A stretch of DNA of 64,000 nucleotides from CALCHA01 sp035548175 (lineage in GTDB: Bacteria; Planctomycetota; Phycisphaerae; WQYP01). Below are positions 50,671-59,215 of the stretch, piece by piece. Below the pieces are notes generated by a model. It searched no databases, was not told where the DNA came from, and worked only from the letters and a program-made list of their open reading frames with translations. A program made the position numbers and the translations under genes. Location of the stretch: assembly GCA_035548175.1 (NCBI GenBank), contig DASZTO010000072.1, forward strand, positions 31,521 to 95,520, written 5' to 3'. Positions within the stretch are counted from its first letter, which is position 1; each line of letters starts with the position of its first letter.

Positions 50671-51297
50671 ATGAAATCCCGCCATCTGCTTGCGACCGCC
50701 TTCGCCGCCCTTGCGATCGCCTCCGCCGCCATCCGTTATGCGCCCGCCCAGACCCCCGCCCAGACGCCGCCCCCCACGCGGATCGCCGTCATCAACCTGG
50801 CGCAGGTGTTCGACAAGCTCGACGAGCAGTCCGCCAACAGCGCCGATCTCGACAAGCTCACCAAGCAGCTCAACGACGAACAAAGCAGCCGCAAGGACCA
50901 GCTCACCAAGCTCAGCAACGACCTCTCCAGCCCCACCTACCCCTTCAAGGCCGGCTCCCCGGAATACAAAAAGGCCCAGGACGACCTGCTGCAGAAAAGC
51001 ATGGAGCTCGAAGCCTTCAGCAACATGGCTCAGCAGAAGATCACCCTGGAAACCCGCGACCGCATGATCCGCCTCTACACCCACATCCAGGATGCCGTGA
51101 ACACCTATTGCAAAGCCAACGGCATCGCGCTGCTGCTGGTGCAGGATGACGCCAACCTCAGCACCGCCAAAACCCCGCAGGACCTTCTCGGCCGCATCAT
51201 GAACCGCAAGGTGATCTACGCCGACCCGGGCTTCGACATCACGCAGAAGCTGGTCGCGCAGATGAACGCCGATTACCGCATGGGCGCGGGGAAATAG
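50671..51297 (+). CDS. Periplasmic chaperone, Skp/OmpH family
   Basis: A 208-residue exported protein with a signal peptide (about 1-27). The OmpH start is seen: TRIAVINLAQVFDKLDE, then a long coiled-coil (SADLDKLTKQLNDEQSSRKDQL) and a conserved end (DAVNTYCKANGIALLLVQDDANL...VIYADPGFDIT). Skp-like proteins hold unfolded outer-membrane proteins for BamA, the upstream gene. The gap is 36 bases and AAGGAG precedes the ATG. Length is slightly larger than E. coli Skp. Confidence 0.9.
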   Translation: MKSRHLLATAFAALAIASAAIRYAPAQTPAQTPPPTRIAVINLAQVFDKLDEQSANSADLDKLTKQLNDEQSSRKDQLTKLSNDLSSPTYPFKAGSPEYKKAQDDLLQKSMELEAFSNMAQQKITLETRDRMIRLYTHIQDAVNTYCKANGIALLLVQDDANLSTAKTPQDLLGRIMNRKVIYADPGFDITQKLVAQMNADYRMGAGK

Positions 51298-51412
51298 GCC
51301 TCTTCGCTCGCAGGTCTCGCCGCGCCGCCGCTTCCGGCCGCGCCCGCGACGCGCGTCGCATTGAATTTCCCCCCGCCAAGCCGCATACTTTGACCCTTTC
51401 CCCTGCGGAGCA

Positions 51413-52414
51413 ATGACGTCCATGCCACCATTTGGGGCACGCATCGCGGGCACCGGCAGCGCCCTGCCGGAACGCCGCCTCACCAACGCCGACCTCGAAA
51501 AACTGGTCGATACCTCCGACGAGTGGATCATCCAACGCACCGGCATGCGCGAACGCCGCATCGCGGGCCCCGCCGACACCACCGCCACCCTCGCCACCGC
51601 CGCCGCCCGCAAGGCCCTCGATGAGGCCCATGTCGACCCCCGGGACCTCGACCTCATCATCGTCGCCACTCTCACCCCCGACATGATGACCCCCGCCGCC
51701 TCCTGCCTCGTCCAGCACAACCTCGGCATCAAAACCCACATCGGCGCCTTCGACCTCAACGCCGCCTGCTCCGGTTTCGTTTACGCCCTCGCCACCGCCA
51801 CTCAGTTCATCCAGAACGGCAGCTTCCAGCGAATCCTGGTGGTCGGCGCCGAAACCCTCTCCCGCGTCGTTGATTATTCCGACCGCAACACCTGCATCCT
51901 CTTTGGCGACGGCGCAGGCGCCGCCGTCCTGGTGCGCGATGACAACCCGCGCGTCGGCGTCCAGGCGTTCCACCTCGGCGCCAATGGCGACGGCGCGCCG
52001 CTCCTCAATATCCCCGCCGGCGGCTCCCTGCACCCCGCCTCCGCTTCCACCATCGCCGAAAAAATGCATTACCTCAAAATGAACGGCCGCGAAGTCTACA
52101 AGTTCGCCGTCCACCAGATGACCGAATCCCTCCGCCGCGCCATGGAGTCCTGCCACCTCACCGCCGACGACGTCAAGCTCGTCGTCCCCCACCAGGTCAA
52201 CCAGCGCATCATCGATTCCGCCACCGAAAAAATGGGCTTCCCCAAAGAGAAGGTCTTCATCAACATCGACCGCTACGGCAACACCTCCGCCGCCAGCGTC
52301 CCCATCGCCCTCGACGAAGCCCGCAAGTCCGGCCGCTGCGGCACGGGCGACTGGATCATCACCGTCGCCTTCGGCGCCGGCCTCACCTGGGCCGCCGCCA
52401 CCATCAAGCTGTAG
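51413..52414 (+). CDS. fabH: Beta-ketoacyl-ACP synthase III
   Basis: A 333-residue enzyme that starts fatty-acid synthesis by condensing acyl-CoA with malonyl-ACP. The catalytic triad is present: Cys119 in LNAACSGF, His in VPHQVNQRI and Asn in YGNTSAASVP. DTSDEWIIQRTGMRERRI near the start is typical. First gene of the fab cluster (fabH-fabD-cassette-fabG-acpP-fabF), about 115 bases after skp. A later ATG at 51422 is possible. Confidence 0.96.
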   Translation: MTSMPPFGARIAGTGSALPERRLTNADLEKLVDTSDEWIIQRTGMRERRIAGPADTTATLATAAARKALDEAHVDPRDLDLIIVATLTPDMMTPAASCLVQHNLGIKTHIGAFDLNAACSGFVYALATATQFIQNGSFQRILVVGAETLSRVVDYSDRNTCILFGDGAGAAVLVRDDNPRVGVQAFHLGANGDGAPLLNIPAGGSLHPASASTIAEKMHYLKMNGREVYKFAVHQMTESLRRAMESCHLTADDVKLVVPHQVNQRIIDSATEKMGFPKEKVFINIDRYGNTSAASVPIALDEARKSGRCGTGDWIITVAFGAGLTWAAATIKL

Positions 52415-52465
52415 TTCGTCCGGAGTTCCGCCTTCAGGCGGCATTTCCGTCGCGCGAGGATCCCT

Positions 52466-53380
52466 ATGCCCACAGCTCTTCTCTGTCCCGGACAAGGCGC
52501 CCAGCACGTCGGCATGGGCAAGGACTTCTACGACAACTTCGGCGTCGCACGCCGCGTCTACGACCAGGCCGATAAACACCTCGGCTTCGCCCTCTCCAAC
52601 CTCTGCTTCCACGGCCCCGAGGACCAGCTCAATAAAACCGACATCGCCCAGCTCGCCATCTTCACCACCTCCGTCGCCATCTACGAAACCCTCCTCGAGC
52701 TCGGAAAAACCCGCGCCCCCGATTTTGCCGCCGGCCTCTCGCTCGGCGAATACACCGCCCTTCACATCGCCGGTGTTATCCCCTTCCTCGACGCCCTGAC
52801 CATCGTGAAGCACCGCGGCCAGCTCATGCAGTCCGCCGCCGAGGCGGCGCCTTCTACCATGCTCGCCCTTCTCGGGGGCGATGAAGCCGCCGCCAACGCC
52901 ATCTGCGCCCAGGCCGCCCAAGGCGACATCCTCGTCCCCGCAAACTTCAACACCCCGGGTCAGATCGTCCTCTCCGGCAGCATCCCCGCCTGCGAACGCG
53001 CCGCCAAAATCGCCGAAACCCAAGGCTGCAAAGCCATCGCACTCAAAGTCGCCGGCGCCTTCCACTCCCCCTTCATGCAACCCGCCGCCGACGCCATGGC
53101 CGAGGTCCTCGCCCCCGTCCCCTTCAACGCGCCCAAGTTCCCCGTCATCAGCAACGTCACCGCGCAACCCCACATCGACGGAGAAACCACCAAAAAACTC
53201 CTCGTCCAGCAAGTTATCGCCCCCGTCCGCTGGTACCAATCCATCGAAACCCTCCGCGCCATGGGCGTCACCAACTGGCTCGAAGTCGGCCCCGGCCGCA
53301 CCCTCACCGGCATGATGAAAAAAATCGACCGCAAAGCCCCCGTGGAAAATTTCTCGACCGCCGAAGGCCTCGCCCTCTAA
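52466..53380 (+). CDS. fabD: Malonyl-CoA-ACP transacylase
   Basis: A 304-residue enzyme that transfers malonyl groups from CoA to ACP. Conserved: FPGQGAQ-type start (LCPGQGAQHVGMG), nucleophile Ser92 in GLSLGEYTAL, Arg in KHRGQLMQ, and catalytic His200 in AGAFHSPFM. The C-terminal EVGPGRTLTGM is typical. It follows fabH by 50 bases. Its stop is 34 bases before a small two-gene cassette that interrupts the cluster. Confidence 0.96.
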   Translation: MPTALLCPGQGAQHVGMGKDFYDNFGVARRVYDQADKHLGFALSNLCFHGPEDQLNKTDIAQLAIFTTSVAIYETLLELGKTRAPDFAAGLSLGEYTALHIAGVIPFLDALTIVKHRGQLMQSAAEAAPSTMLALLGGDEAAANAICAQAAQGDILVPANFNTPGQIVLSGSIPACERAAKIAETQGCKAIALKVAGAFHSPFMQPAADAMAEVLAPVPFNAPKFPVISNVTAQPHIDGETTKKLLVQQVIAPVRWYQSIETLRAMGVTNWLEVGPGRTLTGMMKKIDRKAPVENFSTAEGLAL

Positions 53381-53414
53381 TATCCGTTGATTCCCTGATA
53401 CTAAACGTGGTACT

Positions 53415-53732
53415 ATGGACGAGTACGTCATTCTGCTGCCGCTGGCCTACAATGATGGCAAGGCGGTTGAGACCGCGGTTCTGCGTGAGCTGATGCAGTT
53501 GCTCTATGATCTTGCCGAGGGTTACACGATCGAGGGCGAAGTCAAGGGTGCCTACCGCATGAAGAGCGGCCGCAAGCAGGAGGACAGGCTCCTGAAAGTA
53601 TGGGTGTTGATTCCTCCAGAAAGCGTGCCAAAATTACGGGCGCTCGTACGCGGGTTTTGCATCCGTTTGAATCAGGAAAGCATGTGGCTGGAAAAAGAAC
53701 CCAGCATTGTCGAATTCATCCATCCGGACTGA
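53415..53732 (+). CDS. Small protein of unknown function, first of a two-gene cassette
   Basis: A 105-residue protein of alternating strands and helices (MDEYVILLPLAYNDGKAVE..VLRELMQLLYDLAEG and, near the end, SMWLEKEPSIVEFI). It resembles small proteins often encoded just before HicB-like proteins, but I cannot name a family and no catalytic residues are obvious. Its base composition is less GC-rich than neighbouring fab genes, suggesting transfer. It sits with the next gene between fabD and fabG; the gap is 16 bases. Confidence 0.62.
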   Translation: MDEYVILLPLAYNDGKAVETAVLRELMQLLYDLAEGYTIEGEVKGAYRMKSGRKQEDRLLKVWVLIPPESVPKLRALVRGFCIRLNQESMWLEKEPSIVEFIHPD

Positions 53733-53748
53733 CGCCGGAGATATCCCC

Positions 53749-54153
53749 ATGACCAAAGCCCAAAAACTTCTCAAGCAAGCACGGCAACTCGCTGCCTCCG
53801 CACCTACCTGGGCGGATTTTTCCAATGCACTATTCGATCACCAGTCGGGAATTCTCGCGAAGGCTTTTCCCCTCGGGCCCCATCGCAGGGATTTCATGAA
53901 GTCCCCCGAGTACCATGCGATTTCTCAATTGCTTGCGGACGCCATGGACCGTACAGGCCTCATCGAAGGCGCTACGCCTCGTAAGAGCGGCAAGTTCGTC
54001 GTCCGGCTTCCCTCCAGCCTCCATGCCGCTCTCGAACGCGAAGCTGTCGACGAAGGGGTTTCTCTCAACCAACTCGTTGTCTCAAAACTCGCCGTCACGC
54101 TCAAATCTGCCACCGCCCGCACGAAACCCAACCGCCGCTGGAAAATGCCCTGA
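53749..54153 (+). CDS. HicB-like protein with ribbon-helix-helix tail, cassette partner
   Basis: A 134-residue protein starting at ATG 53749 (GGAG seven bases before). The C-terminal part KFVVRLPSSLHAALEREAVDEGVSLNQLVVSKLA (about 88-121) is a HicB-type ribbon-helix-helix DNA-binding domain. The N-terminal 80 residues are a helical domain with WADFSNALFDHQSGILAKAF. HicB antitoxins act with HicA toxins, but no HicA is present; the upstream 105-residue protein may be the partner. Codon use is less GC-biased than in the fab genes around it. Confidence 0.72.
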   Translation: MTKAQKLLKQARQLAASAPTWADFSNALFDHQSGILAKAFPLGPHRRDFMKSPEYHAISQLLADAMDRTGLIEGATPRKSGKFVVRLPSSLHAALEREAVDEGVSLNQLVVSKLAVTLKSATARTKPNRRWKMP

Positions 54154-54235
54154 TCTCGTTGCGACGCCCGCTTCGCCCGCTCGTCACATCAACCTTTTGC
54201 TACATACCCCTTACTGGAGATGGGAACCGTAATCG

Positions 54236-54284
54236 GAAATTAGTCCCAATTACTAATTACCAATTACCAATTACCAACCCCCCC
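54236..54284. repeat. Period-8 AATTACCA tract before fabG
   Basis: AATTACTAATTACCAATTACCAATTACCAA in four or five units of eight, followed by eight C and ending three to four bases before the fabG ATG. Same style as the tract before dnaX. Confidence 0.7.
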
Positions 54285-54286
54285 CC

Positions 54287-55027
54287 ATGCCCACCGACAA
54301 ACGCGTTGCCTACGTCACCGGCGCCTCCCGAGGCATCGGCGAAGCCATCGCCGCCGCCCTCGCCGCCGAAGGCCACCACGTCGTCGCCGTCGCACGCAAC
54401 AAGGAAAAGCTCGACGCCGTCATCAAGGCCCTCTCCGACAAAGGCCAATCCGCCGAAGCCGCCGCCGTCGATATCGCCGATTCCGCCGCCCTCACCGCCC
54501 ACATCGAGCAAACCATCGACACCCACGGCCGCCTCGACATCCTCGTCAACAACGCCGGCATCACCCGCGACGGCCTCTTCATGCGCATGGATGATAAGGA
54601 CTTCGACGACGTCATCAACACCAACCTCAAATCCGCCTTCGTCGCCTGCCGCGCCGCCGCCCGCACCATGATCCGCGCCAAATGGGGCCGCATCATCAAC
54701 ATCTCCTCCGTCTCGGGCCTCATCGGCAACGCCGGACAGGTCAACTACGCCGCCTCCAAGGCCGGCGTCATCGGCATGACCAAATCCATCGCCCGCGAAC
54801 TCGCCGGCAAGCAGGTCACCGCCAACTGCGTCGCCCCCGGCTTCATCACCACCGACATGACCGACGTGCTCCCCCAGGCCATCAAAGACAAGGTCGTCGA
54901 GATCATCCCCTTGCGCCGCTTCGGCAACGTCAACGACATCGCCAGCGCCGTCGCCTTCCTCGCTTCCGAAAAGGCCGCCTACATCACCGGCCAGGTCCTC
55001 GCCGTCGACGGCGGCATGACCATGTGA
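54287..55027 (+). CDS. fabG: 3-oxoacyl-ACP reductase
   Basis: A 246-residue NADPH-dependent short-chain dehydrogenase of the fatty-acid cycle. Cofactor loop TGASRGIG (11-18), LVNNAG (86-91), and the catalytic set Ser141, Tyr154, Lys158 (NYAASKAG). Length and C-terminus (ITGQVLAVDGGMTM) match FabG. The ribosome site is weak because a C-run and an AATTACCA tract directly precede the ATG. It follows the two-gene cassette and precedes acpP. Confidence 0.95.
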   Translation: MPTDKRVAYVTGASRGIGEAIAAALAAEGHHVVAVARNKEKLDAVIKALSDKGQSAEAAAVDIADSAALTAHIEQTIDTHGRLDILVNNAGITRDGLFMRMDDKDFDDVINTNLKSAFVACRAAARTMIRAKWGRIINISSVSGLIGNAGQVNYAASKAGVIGMTKSIARELAGKQVTANCVAPGFITTDMTDVLPQAIKDKVVEIIPLRRFGNVNDIASAVAFLASEKAAYITGQVLAVDGGMTM

Positions 55028-55215
55028 CGCCCCCGTCGCGCCGCCCCGCCGCCCCCGCCACCGTTTCCAGATTTCCTCACGCTCCCGCGTTTTGGGTTGC
55101 ATTGCCAACAACGTCCCTTTTCGGTAGGCTAGCTATTCTGTAGCTCGGAGATTGCGGCCTGTTGGCAACTCTCCCGCAACTTCCAGTGATTCCACAGGTT
55201 TCAGGAGGCCATAAC

Positions 55216-55479
55216 GTGGCTGACATCGACGAGATCGAACAGAAGGTCATTGACATCGTGGCGGAGCAGATGGGGGTCGACAAGGCCGAAATCACCCGCG
55301 ACACCTCCTTCATCAATGACCTCAACGCCGACAGCCTCGACACCGTCGAACTGGTCATGGAATTCGAAGACGAATTCGAAATGTCCATCCCCGACGAAGA
55401 AGCCGAAAAAATCCAAACCGTCGGCCAGGCCATCGACTACATCAAGTCCGTCGCCGCCAAACAAAAACCCCAGGAGTAA
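55216..55479 (+). CDS. acpP: Acyl carrier protein
   Basis: An 87-residue acidic carrier starting at GTG 55216, with AGGAGG eight bases before. The 4'-phosphopantetheine attaches to Ser40 in NADSLDTVELVMEFEDEF. The rest is typical four-helix ACP (VIDIVAEQMGVDKAEIT). It lies between fabG and fabF as in many bacteria. The tail (KQKPQE) is charged. Confidence 0.97.
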   Translation: MADIDEIEQKVIDIVAEQMGVDKAEITRDTSFINDLNADSLDTVELVMEFEDEFEMSIPDEEAEKIQTVGQAIDYIKSVAAKQKPQE

Positions 55480-55524
55480 AGGGAGAAGCTCCCCCCGGAA
55501 ACCATGAAGCAGGAAGGGGTCTCC

Positions 55525-55562
55525 TCTTCTTGCTTCTGTTTTCTTGATCCTTGCTTCTCGCG
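55525..55562. repeat. Copy 2 of a 38-base dispersed repeat, before fabF
   Basis: TCTTCTTGCTTCTGTTTTC then TTGATCCTTGCTTCTCGCG; 33 of 38 bases equal 47370-47407. It ends five bases before the fabF start. Weak purine/pyrimidine periodicity is seen. Confidence 0.7.
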
Positions 55563-55567
55563 CCATC

Positions 55568-56821
55568 ATGCCCAAACGTCGCGTCGTCATCACCGGCCTT
55601 GGAGTCGTCACTCCCCTCGGCGAAGAGCTCGACCCCTTCTGGAACCGACTCCTCGAAGGCCACTCCGGCATCAAACACCTCACACGCGTCGCCAACCTCG
55701 AGACCTACCCCGTCCGCTTCGGCGGCGAAATCACCCCCGCCGATTTCGACCCCCTCAAAACCATCGAGCACAAGGTCATCAAACGCCTTGACCCCTTCTC
55801 CGTCTACGGCCTCTGCGCCGGCATCCACGCCGTCAAAGATTCAGGCCTCGATTTCACCAGGGAAAATCCCCACCGCGCAGGCGTCATCGTCGGCTCCGGC
55901 ATCGGCGGCATCACCACCATGGAAGAAGAGTACGACGTCCTCAACGCCAAAGGCGTCCGACGCGTCTCCCCCTTCACCGTCCCCAAGCTCATGGTCAACG
56001 CCGCCGCCGGAAATATCTCCATCCAGTACGGCCTCAAAGGCCCCGTCTCCGCCACCGCCACCGCCTGCGCCACCGCCGGCAACGCCATCATCGACGCCTA
56101 CAAAACCATCCAGTACGACGATGCCGACATCATGATCGCCGGCGGTTCCGAAGCCGCCATCACCAAGCTCGGCCTCGCCGCCTTCTGCGCCCTGCGCGCC
56201 CTGTCCACCCGCAACGAAGAGCCCACCAGGGCCTCCCGCCCCTTCGAGAAAAACCGCAACGGCTTCGTCATGTCCGAAGGCGCCGGCGTGGTCGTCCTCG
56301 AAGAATATGAACGCGCCAGGGCCCGCGGCGCACGCATCTACGCAGAGCTCGTCGGCGTCGGCGCCACCGGCGACGGATGCCACATCACCGCCCCCGACGA
56401 AAACGGAGCCGGTGCCGCCGCCGCCATGGACAAGGCCCTCCGCGAAGCCCGCATCAACCCCGAGCAGATCGGCTACATCAACGCCCACGGCACCTCCACC
56501 GAGCTTGGCGACCTCGCCGAAACCAAGGCCGTCAAAACCATCTTCGGACCCGCCGCCAAAAACGTCGCCATCTCCTCCACCAAGTCCGCCCTCGGACACT
56601 CCCTGGGCGCCTCCGGCGGCATCGAACTCGTCATCACCGCCCTCGCCCTCACCCGCAACCACCTCCCGCCCACCATCAATTACGACGAACCCGACCCCGA
56701 GTGCGACCTCGACTACGTCCCCAACATCGCCCGCCGCGCCGCCGCCGGTATCCAATACGCCATGTCCAACTCCTTCGGCTTCGGCGGCCACAACACCAGC
56801 CTCCTCATCGCTAGGGTCTGA
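55568..56821 (+). CDS. fabF: Beta-ketoacyl-ACP synthase II
   Basis: A 417-residue condensing enzyme that elongates fatty acids. Catalytic Cys167 in TACATAGNA, His307 in NAHGTSTELGD and His344 in SALGHSLGAS. The start MPKRRVVITGLGVVTPLG at ATG 55568 matches the family; the open frame begins earlier (55544) in the repeat. Last gene of the fab cluster. Confidence 0.97.
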   Translation: MPKRRVVITGLGVVTPLGEELDPFWNRLLEGHSGIKHLTRVANLETYPVRFGGEITPADFDPLKTIEHKVIKRLDPFSVYGLCAGIHAVKDSGLDFTRENPHRAGVIVGSGIGGITTMEEEYDVLNAKGVRRVSPFTVPKLMVNAAAGNISIQYGLKGPVSATATACATAGNAIIDAYKTIQYDDADIMIAGGSEAAITKLGLAAFCALRALSTRNEEPTRASRPFEKNRNGFVMSEGAGVVVLEEYERARARGARIYAELVGVGATGDGCHITAPDENGAGAAAAMDKALREARINPEQIGYINAHGTSTELGDLAETKAVKTIFGPAAKNVAISSTKSALGHSLGASGGIELVITALALTRNHLPPTINYDEPDPECDLDYVPNIARRAAAGIQYAMSNSFGFGGHNTSLLIARV

Positions 56822-56866
56822 TCACCCCTCTTTTTCCATCTATGCGTGAGTCGCTATACTGGCACA

Positions 56867-57091
56867 ATGATCCAACTTGCCGATCCAGTCACCTTTTCCG
56901 TTCCGCGAGCCCTCCTTTCGCAAATTTCCGGCCTCTCCGCTGATCTCGCCGATCGCATGCACGAACTTCTCGAACGAAATACCGACGGCCAACTCCACCC
57001 CCGCGAAAGCGCCGAACTTGAAACCCTCGCGCAAATGGTCCAATTCAGCCAGATTGTCTCCATGGCCCTCTCACAGACGGCAAATCCGTGA
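56867..57091 (+). CDS. Small protein paired with an HNH endonuclease gene
   Basis: A 74-residue helical protein (FSVPRALLSQISGLSADLADRMHELLER, ESAELETLAQMVQFSQIVSMAL). No known family. The stop overlaps the next gene's GTG start by four bases, so the two act together. A TATACT hexamer lies 14 bases before the ATG. It may be an antitoxin, immunity or regulatory partner for the nuclease; this is context-based inference. Confidence 0.65.
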   Translation: MIQLADPVTFSVPRALLSQISGLSADLADRMHELLERNTDGQLHPRESAELETLAQMVQFSQIVSMALSQTANP

Positions 57092-57507
57092 GGCTCTCGG
57101 CCATCCCTTCCGCACTTCGCAAGCAGATCTTCATGCGGGATGCCGCGCGCTGTCGCTACTGCGGCCTCCTCCAGATCGGCCAGGCCGCCGTTTTTCACAT
57201 CAACCACATCCTCCCCCGAAGTGCCGGCGGACTCACCATTGCCGACAATCTTGTCCTCCAATGTCCTTCCTGCAGCCTCCACAAATCCGACAAGATCGGC
57301 GCAATCGACCCCGAAACTGGACTTTGGGCGGGGCTCTTTCACCCCCTGCAGCAGACATGGAGGGAGCACTTCGCCTTGGGCGAATCCGGCGCGGTGCATG
57401 GCTTCACTCCTACCAGTCGCGCAACCACCGCGGCGCTTCACATGAACGATCCCCTTCCCCTTATCGCCCGCGCCATGCAGTTGCGACTCGGCTTGATCGC
57501 CCTCTGA
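57088..57507 (+). CDS. HNH endonuclease
   Basis: A 139-residue nuclease starting at GTG 57088. The first part is RKQIFMRDAARCRYCG (Cys22, Cys25), followed by HINHILPRSAGG (His37/His40), N54 and the second zinc pair CPSCSLHKSD (Cys59, Cys62). The pattern is that of HNH nucleases such as McrA-like proteins, with a zinc ribbon holding the beta-beta-alpha metal fold. The C-terminal 65 residues are an unidentified helical domain. It is coupled to the 74-residue gene. Possible defence or toxin role; unproven. Confidence 0.87.
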   Translation: MRLSAIPSALRKQIFMRDAARCRYCGLLQIGQAAVFHINHILPRSAGGLTIADNLVLQCPSCSLHKSDKIGAIDPETGLWAGLFHPLQQTWREHFALGESGAVHGFTPTSRATTAALHMNDPLPLIARAMQLRLGLIAL

Positions 57508-57611
57508 CCGCCATACATCCTTGATCCACCCGCCCGCCCGCTCCCCATTTGCCCTTCCCCCCGCCCCACCCGACAATGCTTCCCCTTCACCCGCGCGCTC
57601 GAGGATCACCC

Positions 57612-58193
57612 ATGCCGCACAAACCCCTCTCCACCGACCACATCGGCAACTACATCGCCCAGTCCGCTTCCATCATCTTCACCCTCGAAAACCAGATCGA
57701 TTCCATCCACGCCATCTCCAAGCTCCTTATCAAAACCCTCAAGGCCGGCCGCACCCTCCTCACCTGCGGCAACGGTGGCTCCGCCGCCGAAGCCATGCAC
57801 CTCGCCGAAGAACTCACCGGCAAATACAACAAAAACCGCCGCGCCCTCCCCGCCATCTGCCTCTGCTCCGACGCCTCCGCCATGACCTGTATCGCCAACG
57901 ACTGGGACTTCACCTACGTCTTCTCCCGACAGGTCGAAGCCTTCGCCAGAAAAGGCGATCTCCTCCTCCTGTTCACCACCTCCGGCAACTCCACCAACTG
58001 CCTCCGCGCCGCCCACGCCATGAAAAAAGCCGACGGCAAAATCGTCGGCCTCCTCGGCAAAGGCGGCGGCAAAGCCAAATCCCTCTGCGACATCTCCGTC
58101 ATCATCGATTCCCAGCACACCAATCACATCCAGGAAGCCCACCAGGTCATCCTCCACCTCCTCCTCGAATCCATCGACGCCGAATTCGCATAG
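57612..58193 (+). CDS. gmhA: Phosphoheptose isomerase
   Basis: A 193-residue SIS-domain enzyme that converts sedoheptulose 7-phosphate to glycero-manno-heptose 7-phosphate for surface glycans. Conserved: CGNGGSAAEAMHLAEELTGKY (52-72, metal and phosphate binding), AMTCIANDWDF, FTTSGNSTNCLRA and QEAHQVILHLLLE. GAGG precedes ATG 57612. No other heptose genes are in the window. Confidence 0.94.
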   Translation: MPHKPLSTDHIGNYIAQSASIIFTLENQIDSIHAISKLLIKTLKAGRTLLTCGNGGSAAEAMHLAEELTGKYNKNRRALPAICLCSDASAMTCIANDWDFTYVFSRQVEAFARKGDLLLLFTTSGNSTNCLRAAHAMKKADGKIVGLLGKGGGKAKSLCDISVIIDSQHTNHIQEAHQVILHLLLESIDAEFA

Positions 58194-58204
58194 CCCCCTC
58201 CACA

Positions 58205-58708
58205 AATCCCCGCCAATCAACACAAATAAGCCACTGCCAAATCCCTTCCCAAAAAGGCGCGCCACAATTCGCGCGAAAAAACCAATCACGGAGAACACAG
58301 AGCTCACAGAGAACCGCTCGCAGACAACGCAGCCTCCCCTCGACCCCCCGTCATCGTCTCCTCGCCTCTGTGCGCTCTGCGTTTCAATCATTATAGTTAT
58401 ATTAATATCTAGAAGCGTCGTCATTGCTGACAAGATTCTCCCGCCCTAATCCAAACATCGGCGTCCATCCGCGGCCATCCGCGGCCACTCCCCGCTCCAA
58501 TCCCACCAACTCATTCGTGTAGATCCGTGTGCATTCGTGGACAATCCCCGCCATAACCTTTCGTGCTTTTCGTGCCTTTCGTGGCCATTTACGTCGTCGT
58601 CGGTGGGGGGGGAGACCGTCATCGTCCTTCTCCGTGCCCTCCGTGTCCCCTGTGGTTCTATAATTCTATTCGTGTCCATTCGTGCGCATTTGTGGACAAT
58701 TCCCGTCA
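58205..58708. repeat. Cluster of periodic intergenic repeats between gmhA and the CusF-like gene
   Basis: Several degenerate short-period families in one 500-base gap: ACGGAGAACACAGAG (58291-58313) with an opposite-strand partner CTCTGTGCGCTCTGCG near 58370; GTCCATCCGCGGCCATCCGCGGCC at about 58466-58490; CTTTCGTGCTTTTCGTGCC then TTTCGTGG at 58558-58585; TCTCCGTGCCCTCCGTGTCCCC near 58631-58652; and two direct copies of a 42-base element (58512-58553 and 58667-58708) about 80% identical. The last copy ends inside the stop codon of the CusF-like gene. AT-rich spacer at about 58390-58415. No coding potential. Confidence 0.8.
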
Positions 58709-59155
58709 CCGCGTCGCCGGCGCACTCGCCGGCATCGTCATCCCCGCCATCGTCGCCGCGGGTCCAAACGTCAGCACCGCCCCCGCAGGCAGCTTGCTGA
58801 TCCCCACGATCTCATGCACCCCCGCATCCCAGTTCACCTCCCAGTCAAACGCCACCTTGTCCCCCGCCTTCAGCCCCTCCAGCGACACCCCCTTCTTCAC
58901 CTCGAACGGCATCGTCATCGAACCCATCGGCTCCGGCTTGTCCAGCGTGTTCCGAAACTCCGGCACCGCTTCGTGATGAATCGTAATGTCCCCCTCAGGC
59001 GTCTCCCCGATCGCCTTGATCTCCCCACGCATGTGATACACATGCGTCACCCCTTTCATCGTCGCCGCTGCCCCCTCCCCAGACCCCTTCCCACACCCCG
59101 CCACCGCCATCATCGCCGCAAGCCCCACCCCCGGCATCCACTTCGTGCGCATCAT
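58706..59155 (-). CDS. CusF/CopC-like metal-binding lipoprotein
   Basis: A 149-residue exported protein. The signal peptide ends in AVAGC near residue 21 (lipoprotein cleavage). The mature domain is a small beta-barrel with the CusF pattern: Y-H-M-R-G-E-I, DITIHHEAVPEF, GSMTMPFEVKKGV (a methionine-rich copper/silver site), DKVAFDWEV. A second Met-rich end (MAGMTMPASA) may bind metal too. It probably carries or senses copper in the periplasm. No cus or cop pump is in the window. GGAGG lies eight bases before the ATG pair. Confidence 0.82.
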   Translation of the reverse strand: MMRTKWMPGVGLAAMMAVAGCGKGSGEGAAATMKGVTHVYHMRGEIKAIGETPEGDITIHHEAVPEFRNTLDKPEPMGSMTMPFEVKKGVSLEGLKAGDKVAFDWEVNWDAGVHEIVGISKLPAGAVLTFGPAATMAGMTMPASAPATR

Positions 59156-59215
59156 CAGGCACCTCCTCCCCGCACCCTATCACACTTCGCGCATCCACCC
59201 AAGCACCGCGAGCCC

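Noticed and set aside
53388..53416. Sigma-70 promoter TTGATT-18-TACTAT before the cassette
   Set aside because: The -10 element would overlap the start codon at 53415, so the transcript would lack the start.
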